Source: Hydractinia symbiolongicarpus
Taxonomy: Eukaryota; Cnidaria; Hydrozoa; Anthoathecata; Hydractiniidae
Assembly: GCF_029227915.1 (NCBI RefSeq)
Contig: NC_079877.1
Span: 33,753,851 to 33,817,850, forward strand
DNA length: 64,000 bases
Direction of reading: 5' to 3'
Shown here: piece by piece, positions 10,634 through 23,803 of the stretch
Numbering within the stretch: position 1 is the stretch's first letter
Layout of the letters: each line of letters opens with the position of its first letter
The notes under the pieces: model-generated
Seen by the model: only the letters and a program-made list of their open reading frames with translations
What the model was told of the DNA's origin: nothing
The model's database searches: none
Translations under genes and position numbers: made by a program

Positions 10634-13600
10634 GTAAGTTAAATTAGTTCGTCGAGTTTGTTTAGTTATGTATGATTCTACCAACGACTTATTTATTAGG
10701 TTTCTTAGGTTTTGTTTCGAGCATTTTCTTACCTGAAAATCAAGATTGAAGGAAGCATTACTTTTCATTGTTAAAATTGGAGTTCTTTTGCTTTTTAACG
10801 AAACTTCTAATTATTAGCTTCCTTTTATTTTTTTGTTTCTTGTATCTATATTAGCGAAAATATATTTATACATATTTTATGTATTTTAGTTTGTTCACCA
10901 GATCCTTAATCTGGATAGCAATAGTTTTAACAACAAATTCATACCTTGCTTCAAGTCAAAAAGTAAGTTTGTTTTACTAAGTTTTATTTTGTAAAAAAAA
11001 TTACCCCCGGTTTTTGAGAGAAAAATTTTTGTTGATCAATTTCACTTCTTTTTTTAAGTCTGTCTTGTTGCTTAAAAAATAGAATGAGTTGGTTATTTTA
11101 ATTTTTAAGAAGTTCGTGTAAGAATTATCGTTAAATTATAATTTATCGACACATTAATTTTCAGGTTTATTATAATTTTTTTACAGTACCAATTGTTTGG
11201 GAATAAAAAATTTAGCAAGTTTAAAAAGATTGACAAAAACAGCTAACCAACAAAACAATTACTTTTGTATAAAAGTGAGACATAAAAACTATCAGGAACA
11301 AAGACAATTTATTCTGGCTGTTTTTTTCACTAAAATATCTTTCTATCGCCGCCATAGAAATCATTTATTTATATGATAAACACAACGCAAAGTGAAATAT
11401 TTTTGTCACCTCATTAGTGGTAAAAAACAACTTGACCTTATGAAGTAATGGACAGAGACGAAATTAGAACCAATTTAGAGTTTAAAAATATTAAACTTTG
11501 GTTTAAAATTATTTAATGTTGTCATAAAATTGTTTAAATTATTTCCTGATATTGCTTTATAAATGATAAATATATATAAAATAAATATTCACTACTCTAT
11601 GTTAAATGGACAAGCGAGCAAAAAAATTTGAGTCATGTCTAAAAATAATATTTACATCATAATAAAAGGATAAAAACCGCATTCACTGAATATTGTTGTT
11701 GACTTTATATACTATATCTTGTCGTCGCTTAGCTTCAAAGGAAGTGAGTTATTTTATGAAGTTTATTTACATTACTCAGCAGACCACAATGTGAGAAACA
11801 GTTTAAAAAAAAAGAAAACATACCTTTTGTCAACAGTGAAAATGTTTAAGGTTCCGGACGTCGGATATGAGGGGTCGAGATTTGATTCCAATACCCATTC
11901 TTGAAATGAATGAATATTCGCGGTTTTATTTTTTTTTTTTTTTTAATTTGGAACTTCTCAAAGTGTACTTTTAAAAACAAGCGCAACTACTTATTTCTTT
12001 TAATAATGTCAACTCCTATAGTTGCATTATCGATAAAAATTATTTTGCGGAAATTATTAATTTTTTTTTGAAAATTTGACATTTTCTTGTGCGTGAATTT
12101 ATTCATAAGCAAAAATTCTCGACGATAATTTTTCCAGAATTTTTGAAAAGTTTGAGAATACAAGGGATGGATTTTTTCAGATGAAATTTTTTAGTTTTTT
12201 GTACACTTGGGCCCAAAAAAGAATTAAAAAAAAAATTAGTTGAAGTAGTGACGTACAAAGTAGAAGTTGTTAAATTCCTTTTCAAAAATACGTCTGTTCA
12301 AACGACAACTTTTACCGACGTTTATTTGCGGACGTTTTTATTGATAACATATTTCTTTCATTTCTTTCCCAGTGTGGTGCAACCCATTATCTCTTCAATT
12401 TCGCCTTCGTGCAACACGAAGAAATTGACCTGACAATCTCAATATTATCATAACAGAGACAAAATATTATGGAAGAACCTTAAAAGTTCAAAATGAACAG
12501 TAAGGACGTCATTAAACTCACTTAGCCAAGGTGTTATCCACAAAAATAAACAAATTTGCTCGAAATTATGTATAACTTTATATCAAGGAAGGAAATTTTT
12601 TTCAACATCCAAAACATACTTTGTACGAAAATAATATTTTTAAATAGCAGCAATTCATTTAAATCGTCCAGTGACATCACGCGGAGTCTAGGAATTAAGT
12701 TGTCTTGTTTTTTAGGCGGGAAAAGATTAAAAGTATCAAAAATATAACCCGCATTTACAAGAAACTGTGCCAAAGTATGGAAAATGGATTATATATAGAA
12801 ATTGATAAATATATGTTTTGATTTAAGTCATTAATAAATTACTGTAATAGTGAATTATGTTTAGAAAAAAATAGAGAATGCATTAATTCTTAAAAGATAA
12901 AGTATTAAGAACTAAGCTTCAAATTTATGGTAAAAAATAAAACAAACGTGATACTGAGCAATTTCTCAGCTTATAAATAAACTCTGAATCATTCTATGAG
13001 TATGCTTAGAACGAGAAGAATTCTTTAAAATTTTCGTTGATATTCGGATGAAATTTTCAAAATACGTCTGCCACTACATAAACAACTTGTCAACAATTTG
13101 TTGTGATTTTATTTCCGTATAAATATAATCAGGTCTGAACGTCCTTGTCACGCCTTATTCCGCCATTTTTGCGGTATTATTACCACAATGTCACTTTTTT
13201 TCTTTTTTTTCTTTCTTTTTCTTTTTCTTTTCCTTTCTGAATTATACCCGGTGCAGAACATTAAGCAATACCAACACAATTTTAACCCCACGACATTTTT
13301 GATATATAGTCAGTGGGATCAAACAAAGGACTTGTTCTTTTTTCGGTTATTGTTCGTTTTTTTTTTAGTTCTGCAAAACGACCGTTTTTTATTTCTACAG
13401 ATATTGAGCTTACTTTTCATTGTGCAATATCTTAATGTCTTTTATCTTTCGAAACCAAAAACTTTAAAAAAATGCAAACAAGCTAAACTTCTTAAACATA
13501 TTTAAAAAATAAATTTATGAAGTATCTAGTTTCAGACCACTTTGTAAAATTTTTACAAAAACTTTACAGCAAGGCGACTTTCCATAACACGCTTTTTTAT

Positions 13601-16600
13601 CAGAATAACAAATGTCTAAAATTTATTAACGGAAAAGATCGCTCTTAGGAACGACGTTGAGGCTGAAGCAGCATCAACATTGCTGGGGATTTCCCCTTAA
13701 TATTGATAATATTTATTTTCAGGGGTGGCCAATAGAACGTAAGAAAAGCCAGTTGTGTAACAGCTGTTAAATAAATAGCATTCGCCTTTACCTTTTGCGG
13801 GACGCGTATGTTGATCTTAGAAGAAAGAGATATGTGTTTACGGACTTTGTTCACTTAGTCTTGTCAAAATGTTTTTTAAAAACAAAACGGCGACGCGCTT
13901 TTTTTAAATCAGCAATAAACGTGTCTCCTTTGCACATTTCCATTGCATACAATACTATTTGCGCACGAAGTCACGGCTCTAAATTCAAATACAGATTGCT
14001 GAGAGCGAGTTTACAAAACACTTGGGCAGAAAGTTGTGCTAAAAAAACCCTTTCCCCCCCCCCCCCCAATTTTTAAGGCTTATAATTTGGGGACTTGCCA
14101 TCAGTTTTAGTTATCTTTGGGACAGTAGAAAAAATGTTGAATGACGTCACCAGTCATCGGTTAACGTATGTTTAGCAGGGCAAACTCATGTTTCTTTGCA
14201 ATGTCTATTTCTAAAATTGTAATTTTTTTATATTGTAGTGTGGAGGAACTTGCACACAATGCAGTAACATATGTGTTGGTAAAAAAGGAGATAGGGTGAG
14301 AATTTTTTTCTCTTTTCTGCGTCACGTTTTTTCTTATATTTGCACATCTCTTAATTCTTCTTTAATTCTAGGGCAGTGGAGGCTTGCCGGGATACAGAGG
14401 ACCTCCAGGATTACCGGTAGGTATAAAATACCTTAATTTAGTAGCGCGTTACCTAATGGTTATGGAGTTCGCTTTGTCCGTTGTTCAGTCCAGACTATAT
14501 GCCAGTGTATATCTAAAAACACACTAATAACAGTGTTTCCAACACTGAAGTGGCCATTCTGTTTAAATGGTCCAAAATTAAAAGCGTTTAAGAAGTGTGA
14601 TATGGTTTGTGTGGAAAACATTTAGTCGATTTGACACCTTGAATTTTTTTAAAGGGATTTCCGGGTCCTGAAGGTCCCATTGGTGCACCTGGTGATAAAG
14701 GAGACTCCGGACAACCTGGAATGGTTGGTGATGCAGGATCAAGAGTAAGAATGTCGCTTTGTTTTTTTGTTTGTTTTCTTCTTTCATCTCTTCATTCGTT
14801 CGCTCGTTTGTTTAACCATAGCATGCTTATTTTTATGTAGGGAAAAGTTGGACCACCTGGTCTACCTGGAAATCCTGGAAGACATGTTAGTGACATACTA
14901 AAATACATCCTTTTATATTTCATGTATCTTTCAGTGCACTGCATTGTCATATTTCTGATGTTAATTATCAAATAAAAACAAAGTTAAGGAAGATATTTAA
15001 TATTTGTTCTAGGGTCATCCTGGTAACGATGGTAGACAGGGAGAACCTGGATTGCCTGGATGTAATGGCACTAAAGTAGGTATTTTATTGATGTCAAAAA
15101 CGTAAACCATACTTGCATGTATAATTTTGTGTTGTTTTGAAAGTTATAAGTTATTCTTCTAACGATCTCTTTTTTATCTTCTTAGGGAGATAGAGGACCG
15201 AGTGGACCACGAGGACGGGATGGCACAAGAGGAGATCGAGTATGTAACTTTTCAAGTTTCCTTAACATAAGTCTTTGAATGTCTGTTTAACATTTGGGAT
15301 ATGACTAAGACGTTAAAACATAAACACGAAGTTTCTTAGCTAAATTTAAATATGTATTTTAGGGTTTGACTGGAGACGTTGGTCCTGCTGGTGAACCTGG
15401 CGATTCAACAGCCACCCGCTTAAAAGGACAAAAAGGTGAACCTGGAAGGGATGGAGATCAGGTAACGATGTTATAAAAAATTTTTGATTTTGCCTATTTA
15501 TCAATAATATTTTTTGCAATTAATAATTTACAACCTTTTTCTCATTTTGAATTTAATGTCTCTAAGCAATCTCTCCTGTTGTGTGCCTCAGTAACTGTAC
15601 TAAAATTATCTACAGGGTTTTACTGGAGACCAAGGAAATACTGGCGAAAAGGGGAACACAGGGGCAAAAGGAAACAGAGTAAGTTGTCCTTCAGTTTTAA
15701 AATTCTAACCTTGTTGTTATTTCTTGTGTAATTTTTATCTTATTTTCAATTTTAGGGTAGGACAGGTGGTAGAGGACTCAAAGGCGAACCAGGCTTTCTG
15801 AGAAACCTTACTTACCTTGGTGTTAAAGGAGATCGTGGACCAAAAGGTATACCTGGTCCACCCGGTATAGCATGCCAAACACAAGTTACTGGGAATTTGA
15901 CAACGGTTGATGCACCAAAGGGAGCTAATGGAACCAAAGGTCAAAAAGGAGAGCCTGGATCACAAGGTCCCGCTGGAAAGTCTGGAGAACAGGGAGATGA
16001 CGGCGAACAGGGTGCTACTGGTGACAGAGGAGAAAGGGGTGCAATTGGACCTAAGGTGATTTTTTATTATGTTTCTTGAATATAGGCTTTTTAAAAGAAA
16101 TGTATAGGCAGTTAGGAAAGTTAAATATATTTAAATTCGTCCTTTCGTAGGGATCCAAAGGCATGATCGGAAACACAGGCAGAAGTGGAGAACAAGGACA
16201 GAGGGGAGAAATTGGTCCAGTTGGAAGTCGTGGTGAAAAAGGTGATACAGGTCCGAAAGGTGACCGTGGAATTACAGGGAATGCTGGAAGAGACGGAGAA
16301 CCAGGAAGGCCAGCAACAGGTACACCTGGAGCACAAGGCGATGAAGGTCCGCGCGGTCCTGCTGGAAGTGATGGAATACAGGGACCTGTAGGACCAGCTG
16401 GTCCTCCCGGAAAAATGGGAGAAACAGGACCTCTTGGTCCTAAAGGTAATGACGGTGAACCAGGCCCTGCTGGTCCAACAGGCGAAAATGGAAACCCGGG
16501 TGAGCCAGGAATGAAAGGTCCTACTGGTCCGCAAGGACCACAAGGAGAAAAAGGAAACACAGGCATACCTGGAAACCCTGGTCTAAGCATGAGTGGAACA

Positions 16601-19600
16601 CCGGGAATGGATGGTGATACTGGGCCACGTGGACCCCCAGGAGAACAAGGACCAACTGGTTTTCCAGGACCTGCCGGTAAGCCAGGACAAGTTACTACAG
16701 AAAAAGGTGAAAAAATATTTCCAGGTGCCCCCGGAGAAAGAGGCCCACCAGGGCTAAAAGGGGTTGAAGGTGAACAAGGTAAAACTGGTAGGCGGGGAGA
16801 AAAAGGAGCACCATGCACATCGTGCCCTCCTGGACCACAGGGAGAAAGAGGTTTGCCTGGTCAAGCAGGTATTGATGGTGCACCAGGCGAAAGAGGTTTA
16901 AAAGGCGAAAAAGGAGGAATTGGTGCTGAAGGAAGTGTTGGTAACCCTGGTCCGCGCGGTGAAACTGGACCGCAGGTAACTTTTTTCGGCAATTTCTGGC
17001 TTTACTTATTGTCATTAACCCAGATATTAAAAATAGCAACCTGTTTTTTTACTCCATATAGGGAAACCCAGGTGAACAAGGACGTCAAGGAGCGAATGGT
17101 GCGAAAGGTGCTGCAGGGAAAGATATAGTTATTAACGGGGAAAGAGGAGATCGGGGTGAGCCTGGCCAACCGGGAAGTACTGGTCCTGTTGGCTTTCCCG
17201 GAGCTATAGGTCCGCGTGGTGATCCAGGCAGCCCTGGTCCACCAGGAGAGAATGGAATTCAAGTAAAGAAAATTATATTGTTAACAATACTAATTTTTTT
17301 AAGAAACGAATTTAATTTATTAACGGACCCGTGTTTGATTTTTGCTATGACTTTTGTAGCAATAATTTTCGTTAAAACACAATGTTTCATTAAAAGTTTA
17401 GAAATAAGTTAAACCATGGCAACTTTGTACTTTAATAATAATTGATTTTTTATGAAAATGTAGGGAGAAACTGGTGGTAATGGAGCGCCTGGTCGAAATG
17501 GTATTGATGGAGAAAATGGTGCAAACGGAGAAAAAGGTGAACCTGGAGTAGGCGAAAGAGGATTCAGAGGAGAACGTGGAGCTACTGGACCAAGAGGGCT
17601 AACAGGTCCAAGAGGACCAATCGGACAACCGGGGAAGAAAGGTGAACCATTTCCAACCATCTTAAAGGGCCCACCAGGTTTGCCAGGTCAGAAAGGAAAT
17701 ACTGGGCAAGCAGGTCCTGCAGGACCAGTTGGTCCCGCAGGTCCACCAGGTGTTCAAGGAGAAGACGGTCAAAGAGGAGAACCTGGAAATGGAGAAAAAG
17801 GAAATAAAGGAAACCAAGGTCCACGTGGACAACCAGGACAAGTAGGAGAAAGAGGTATTTATAATTTACCAAGCGCTCTTGTTAATTTTCTATTTCTCGT
17901 GTTTTATTCTAACCGTGTTTGATTATATAGGAAGAGACGGAGCTAATGGCATACGTGGAGAAAAGGGAGTACCTGGACAAGATGGTCCAGCAGGTCCAGC
18001 TGGTCCTATCAAGGGTGAGAAGGGTGATTCAGGAGATCCTGGTGAGCGAGGGAAAGACGGTCCTCCTGGAACTTCTGCAGCGCGGGGATTACCTGGAGCC
18101 CCTGGCCTAAATGGCACGAAGGGGGAAAAGGGTGACTCCGGATCGCGTGGAAGTTCAGGCGATCCAGGTACGTTTACCCAGAAAAATAATTAGATTAAAA
18201 TTATTTTTTCAAAGTATAGAATACTAAGAATTAATAAAACATTTTTGTTACGCCAGAAACAATATTTTACCACACCAATTCAATTTTAGGAACTAGAGGT
18301 CCACCGGGTAACAGAGGTGAGAGAGGAGAAAAAGGAGATCGTGGAGAATCTCGTGCTGGAGAAAAAGGAGATCCTGGCAAGGAAGGAAAACGAGGAGAAA
18401 AGGGACGTGATGGACGTGATGGTCAGAATGGAGTTGGTATTCCTGGACCAAGAGGTGATCAAGGTGAGAGCGGTAACCCTGGAGTTGGAGTTAGAGGACC
18501 ACCAGGAGAGCGAGGTGAAGATGGGCTACGTGGTGAACCGGGTAAATCAGGCTACAAAGGTGATATCGGACCCCCAGGGAAGGATGGGAAAGATGGAACA
18601 CCAGGAAAAGATGGCGCAATAGGGGAGCCAGGAGAAACTGGAAAAAAAGGAGACACAGGTGGACACTTTATTTACTTTTGCTATCTACTTTTTATTGTCG
18701 GAATATGTTGTTTATCAGATTAACGACGCTTTCTATTAATTATAGGACCCGTCGGGCCGGAAGGAAGAGAAGGAGAAAGAGGAGAACCTGGATATGTTGG
18801 AGAAAAAGGAGCTAAGGGTAATTCTGGTCCACGGGGACCTCCCGGGGCAACAAGTAGTGTTCAGGGACCAAAAGGCAGCAGAGGAAGACCAGGTCAAATA
18901 GGTGAACCAGGAAGACAGGGAGAACCAGGTGGCCCTGGGCCACAAGGGGAAAAAGGAGATCCAGGTATTGGTACTGAAAAGGGAAACAAAGGTGACATCG
19001 GTCCCCCTGGACCCGCAGGGGAAAAAGGCGACAGGGGTGAACGGGGTTCTGAAGGGCGTCAAGGGGAAACAGGTAGGGAAGGAGCCAGAGGTGAGCCAGG
19101 ACGAGAAGGACCACCAGGTGCTATAGGAGATCCAGGTTTACAAGGAAGAGATGGACCAGCTGGTCCGTCAGGCCCACCAGGAGAAAAAGGAAGCACAGGT
19201 TTTATTGGCAAGCCTGGAGACAAAGGGGAACCAGGCCCAAAAGGACCAAAAGGAGATCGTGGATTATATGAAAGAGGAGAAACTGGTCCAATCGGTAAGT
19301 ATAACCGTTTGTCATTATAATATATTTTTGAGATGACAAATAAAATAATATACAAAATACCATCTACTTCAATTTTAGGACCCCCTGGACCAACTGGACC
19401 CCAAGGACCGCCTGGAAAGGATTATGTTTTATCTGTTGATAAAATAGAAACAGATATTGAAAAGGGTAGCAAAGGACAGAGGGGAAAACAAGGCGAAAGG
19501 GGAGAGCGAGGTGAAAAAGGAGAAATAGGTGAACCAGGTGTTATAGGCAATGTTGGCGAAGACGGTAAGTTTGTACTCCAGAACGTTGTTGTATTGATTT

Positions 19601-22512
19601 ATTGAAATAAATTTTAACCGAGAATGACAGCTGACTACACGGTGTTAATTTTTTAAGGAAAATAAGTTTAGGTAAAGTGAGACTCGTAATGACGAAAAGT
19701 TAAGAAGCAATTAAAAAACATTACAATCCTAATGGTATGAAACAAACAAAAATTATTGAGATTATTATAAAAACAAAATAAAAAGAAAGAAATCTATTAA
19801 AAGAAAAAAGAGGGAGAAGATAACATATATGTAGCATAAGAAACAAAAGTTAAGGAAGAAAAGGCACAAGATGCTTAAGAACTTAAGAAACATTTAAGAA
19901 ACTTTTCAGGCTCAGATAGATGATTTTTAAGAAACATTGAACCTGCCTTGCAAAACTAGTTTCTTAAAAGACCTGTATATTCTAAATATTGTTACTAATA
20001 AATGTCTACTAAACGTTTATTTTTAGAGTAGGTCTGTTGCTAGACATAATACTTAAGTTCGAATTATATCATTTTATATTGTTTTGTGTGCAGGTCCAGC
20101 AGGTGATGTCGGAGATAAAGGAGATAAAGGAGAAAAAGGAAGAGATGGTACCCAGGGGACACCTGGTGTTAAAGGAAATAGTGGTGCTTCTGGTCGTGAT
20201 GGTCCAATAGGTGAAAAGGGAGACGTAGGTACACCAGGCCAGGATGGTGCCACTGGCCCTCAAGGACAACAAGGTCCAGAGGGACCAACTGGTAAATCTG
20301 GAGAACCAGGAAGTAGGGGAGATAAAGGTGTGGCTGGGCCACCTGGTCCAGATTGTCCTGAAGTAAGAGGACCTACTGGAGAACGTGGAGAGAAAGGAAA
20401 TACGGGGAACAGAGGCAAAAAAGGAGAACCAGGACCACCAGGAGAATCAAACGAAATAGGTGCTAAAGGTGACCCTGGTGAGCCAGGAGAAAAGGGCGTT
20501 GAAGGAGCTGCAGGTCCCCAGGGTGAAGATGGACCCTCTGGTAGAGAAGGAGCCACTGGACCACCAGGACCAGAGGGTTTTAAAGGACAGAAGGGTGAAC
20601 CCGGGAAATTAGGTCCAATCGGACCTAAAGGAAAGGATGCCGTAGGAACAGGTAAGAGAAGTAACCAGATAATTTGTTGCTTTTTATTTGACATTGGTAT
20701 TGACCTCTAATCATTTTTAAAACAAAATTATGACCAGGTGAGAAAGGCGACAAAGGAGAAAAGGGTGCAACCGGTCCCGTTGGCGCCGATGGTCCAAGAG
20801 GAGAAGATGGTAGCCGAGGGCCTCAAGGGCCACCAGGACCACAAGGTGATAAAGGCGACAAAGGGGAAGATGGTCTGAGTGGTCAAAATGGTAAGAAAAG
20901 AACAACATTTGTTTAATAGGGGAACAATAACAAAATTAGGAGGCTCAAAGTCATCATCTTGGAACAACAAACTAACAATAACCTTTAAGCTTATTTTGTT
21001 CATAACTGTTTCAATTTGCAAAAATTATTTTCGTCGCTTTTTCTTCACCAAGATCATTTTTACTCACCAAAAAATCTACAGTTTATGTGAAATACAAATT
21101 TTCGTAGGTCAAGATGGACCCGCAGGCCCACCAGGCCCACAAGGTGTGCAAGGAAAAGAAGGAGTAAAGGGAGATTTTGGACCACCGGGACCGGCAGGAA
21201 AGAGCGGATCAGCTGATTTTGGTCACTATCTTGTCAAACACAGTCAATCAACCACTGTAAGTGTCTCTTCGTACTAATTTTCGCGCGCAATATTTCTCCT
21301 GCATTTATAAAATTTAGTAAAGACATTATATGCAAAAGGTTTTGCGCGAAAAAAACAGTTCGCAAAAGGTTTGCATCCATATTTGTCAAAAATATTAAGT
21401 TTTACTATTTCTTATTACTTGTAGGGAATTTAAACTTGTTCAATACTTAAACACACGAAATAGATTTTTTTTTTCAATCCGCGAAGATTAATAAGTACGA
21501 ATAAGATACACATCGACATAAACTCAGCGAATTAAAGACTGACATAAAACAATTTGATTTAAATTTAAGGTACCCGAGTGTCCGACAGGTATGGCTAAAA
21601 TGTGGGAAGGGTACAGTTTCCTGTACTCACAAGGAAATGGAAGAAGTCATGGACAAGATCTTGGTCAACCTGGATCATGCTTATCTCGTTTCAGTACTAT
21701 GCCATTTATGATTTGTGACTTGGAGAACAAATGTACAGTAGCCTCTCGTAATGATTACTCGTACTGGTTGAGCGCACGAGACGAAATGACTATGATGCCA
21801 TTGAGAGATGCTGAAATTGAGAGGTTTATTTCAAGGTGAGAAGTTACACAAAAATACAAAATACCTCGGAGTATCCTCATTTTTAAGGATTTGTAAATAA
21901 TACTTTACCCACCAATCTTAATATAGGTGCGTTGTGTGCGAAGCACCTGCTAATGTCATAGCTGTACACAGTCAAAGTTTGTCTATTCCAACTTGTCCAA
22001 ATGGATGGAGAAGTGAATGGGTTGGGTACAGTTTATTACAGGTAAGCTTTTTTATGCGCTACTAACCTTTATTTTAACAGTTAGCACAATAAACTGATAA
22101 GACGATATTCTTCGAACCTACCTTCTGGCTGTACCAATAAGAACGCCTTTTTAGAGTATTTTTGAAGTATATTTTTTAAGTGGCCAGGAGGGGCGCGACT
22201 CGTTTTTTTTTAACATTTTATTTTTATTTTTAGTATAACGCAGCTGGTGCACAAGGGTCTGGACAGATGCTACAATCCTCGGGTTCCTGCTTACCTAATA
22301 TGCGGAACAATCCTTACATAGAATGTCATGGTCGTGGCACATGTTGGTACTATGCAACGCAAGTCACCTTTTGGCTGTCCACTATAAACGAGCAAAATCA
22401 ATTTGAAACACCTGTTTCCGAAACACTGAAAGGTCAAGATAAGGTCAATCGAGCTAGCAGATGCTCTGTTTGCATTAAACAGACCAGCACAACATCCCCG
22501 AACGAACCTTAG
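10629..22512 (+). CDS. COL4A: Collagen type IV alpha chain, complete
   Basis: Basement-membrane network collagen. Exons: 10629-10633, 10890-10962, 14239-14295, 14372-14416, 14655-14744, 14841-14885, 15013-15075, 15186-15239, 15363-15461, 15616-15678, 15756-16055, 16151-16975, 17062-17262, 17464-17854, 17931-18167, 18290-18658, 18746-19294, 19379-19564, 20094-20651, 20738-20890, 21108-21256, 21570-21835, 21927-22041, 22234-22512. They total 5,172 nt, or 1,723 residues, close to the usual type IV length. Domains: signal peptide (begins [15 protein letters not shown]), a four-Cys 7S-type segment ([12 protein letters not shown]), about 1,450 residues of Gly-X-Y with interruptions (one near 15800 with FLRNLTYL and a Cys-bearing one after it), then NC1. 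The start is fixed by a 5-nt coding exon ATGAA spliced to a hydrophobic leader. Introns are phase 0 before exon 14 and phase 1 (split Gly codon) after it. The gene encodes a secreted trimer-forming chain; which alpha subtype it is cannot be told from this window. Confidence 0.95.
10963..14238 (+). other. Collagen IV intron 2 (3.3 kb)
   Basis: No coding exon is needed or seen: phase 0 leader joins phase 0 7S exon. It contains a pyrimidine-rich run (13186-13235) and a run of 14 C at 14054-14067. No gene or transposon is recognised in the rest. Confidence 0.6.
14054..14067 (+). repeat. Poly-C run of 14
   Basis: Fourteen consecutive C on the plus strand, so poly-G on the minus strand. It is prone to length variation and to G-rich secondary structure. 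Confidence 0.9.
21190..22512 (+). other. NC1 domain of collagen IV (four exons)
   Basis: Two tandem C4 subdomains with all 12 Cys of the family, in exons 21108-21256 (end), 21570-21835, 21927-22041 and 22234-22512. Diagnostic stretches include [48 protein letters not shown] and [11 protein letters not shown]1 drives trimer assembly and head-to-head network formation. Met residues after YWLS (EMTMMP) and the Lys in TLKGQ align with the sulfilimine crosslink pair of vertebrate chains. The stop codon TAG ends at 22512. Confidence 0.95.
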
Positions 22513-23210
22513 ATCTAACTAGAATTTATTGCACAAAAAGCAAGGCGCGAAGGCATCTATTGTATAGTGAAAAACAACAATCAGTAAATTGTGTATATTA
22601 TACAGAATAGTTCTTGCAAAATAATTTATATTTTGCCGAACCATATCAGCAAATTTGTAGCTGGTCAGCGGTTATATGTATTAAAACAATTTTACCACAG
22701 AGAATGTTAATTTAAGATAGCAAACTTTTTGTTTGTTTGTTTGTTTGTTTGTTCAGTTTTTTACACAAATTGTTTCACTCGAGCTTTAGTAGTTTTCCTC
22801 TCAAACTTTTAAATTCCGACATAAATTGCCGGTTTGTCTCGCTCACTTAAACTCTATATAAAAAGACACACACATAAAATGTGATAGCTTTTTTCGATAT
22901 TTAGGAATGCATTTTGATAGTTTTGTGAAAGCCATGGTGAATTGATTTTATTCCAGAATAATATCTGAACATATTTAACTCTTTACATATTATTGTCAAC
23001 AAAATATTTTTTTAAAAGATTCGTTTTTCCTTGTCCTCACAATTGTCCACAGAACCTAATAGTATAGGCGATTGGGAGGTTTCTTAATATATTTCTATCC
23101 GAAATAGAATCTTGCAAATTTTTGCAGTGCAAATCTTGGAACTACGTTGTTTCCTTCATTAGCTAAAGAGTAACGTAAATATCCAGGACGGTAAAAAAGG
23201 GACTATTATA
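22513..23210 (+). other. 3' flank of collagen IV
   Basis: Presumed 3' UTR and flank. ATTAAA at 22680 is a possible poly(A) signal. A (TTTG)n run lies at 22728-22753. No ORF of note. Confidence 0.4.
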
Positions 23211-23803
23211 CAGTGGAATCTCTCTAAAGCAGACATGGTCTGAAGCGGACATCTCTATATAACGGACACTATTCCTTGGAACGGACTGATTTCAGGTCAA
23301 ACTCTCACAAGGAAATCTCTATATGACGGACAGTTATAAGGCGAAAACTTTATAAAACGGACACTTTTCTTCGCACCAAATGACAATTTTCCTTGAAAAA
23401 GCTCTGTGTCAAGCGGACACAAGAAAAAAATCTATTATTGACGAGGAAAGACAAGAATACTGTCATCAGTTACAACAAAAAGTGCAGGACCTCCAAATAT
23501 AAAAAAAGAAAGCAAACTTCAATCCGAGATTTCTTTGAGTACATTATAAAATACAACGTATTTGTTAAGTTCATATTTGTTTTTGTTTGTATAACAGTAG
23601 AGTGTATGAATAATAAGTTCACATTCAACAAATGATATGTCTCATTTTCTTGATTTAAAAGAAATAGAACAAAAAAACGTATATAAACAAAAATCATGTT
23701 TTCGGCAAAATTTTACTCTGAAAGTGATTTTTGGATACAATTTCTATAAAGCGGATACCTCTATAAGACGGTTGCACAAATGGTGTCTGCAGAGAATTCA
23801 CTG
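23211..23803 (+). mobile_element. Non-autonomous pogo-like (Tc1/mariner) element with TA target duplication
   Basis: Bounded by TA|CAGTGGAATCTCTCTAAAGC on the left and, as reverse complement, TA|CAGTGAATTCTCTGCAGAC on the right, so a TA dinucleotide flanks both ends. Sub-terminal repeats of the type AGCGGACA / ACGGACA occur at both ends, as is typical of pogo/Tigger-like elements. A short ORF at 23393-23635 ends its readable part with KRKQTSIRDFFE, resembling the C-terminal tail seen in some pogo-type transposases; the DDE core is missing. It is read as an internal-deletion derivative. The family call is from termini and tail, not from a full alignment. Confidence 0.7.

Noticed and set aside
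11820-11900. Possible B-box-like GGTCGAGATTTGATTCC
   Set aside because: Spacing does not fit, and no A box or stem pairing was found.
13188-13505. ORF of 105 codons rich in Phe and Leu
   Set aside because: It begins in a poly-pyrimidine run inside collagen IV intron 2; hydrophobicity is compositional.
16121-16543. Further antisense and shifted frames across the collagen IV exons
   Set aside because: Same cause: the repetitive codon pattern keeps other frames open. The sense frame has splice continuity and conserved domains.
16051-16818. Long minus-strand ORF rich in Pro and Gly (and similar ones at 17409-17660, 19059-19355, 20260-20694)
   Set aside because: They are antisense shadows of Gly-X-Y collagen codons (GGN-CCN repeats read as Pro/Ser/Gly on the other strand).
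23393-23635. 80-codon ORF as an independent gene
   Set aside because: It lies wholly inside the pogo-like element and is read as remnant transposase.
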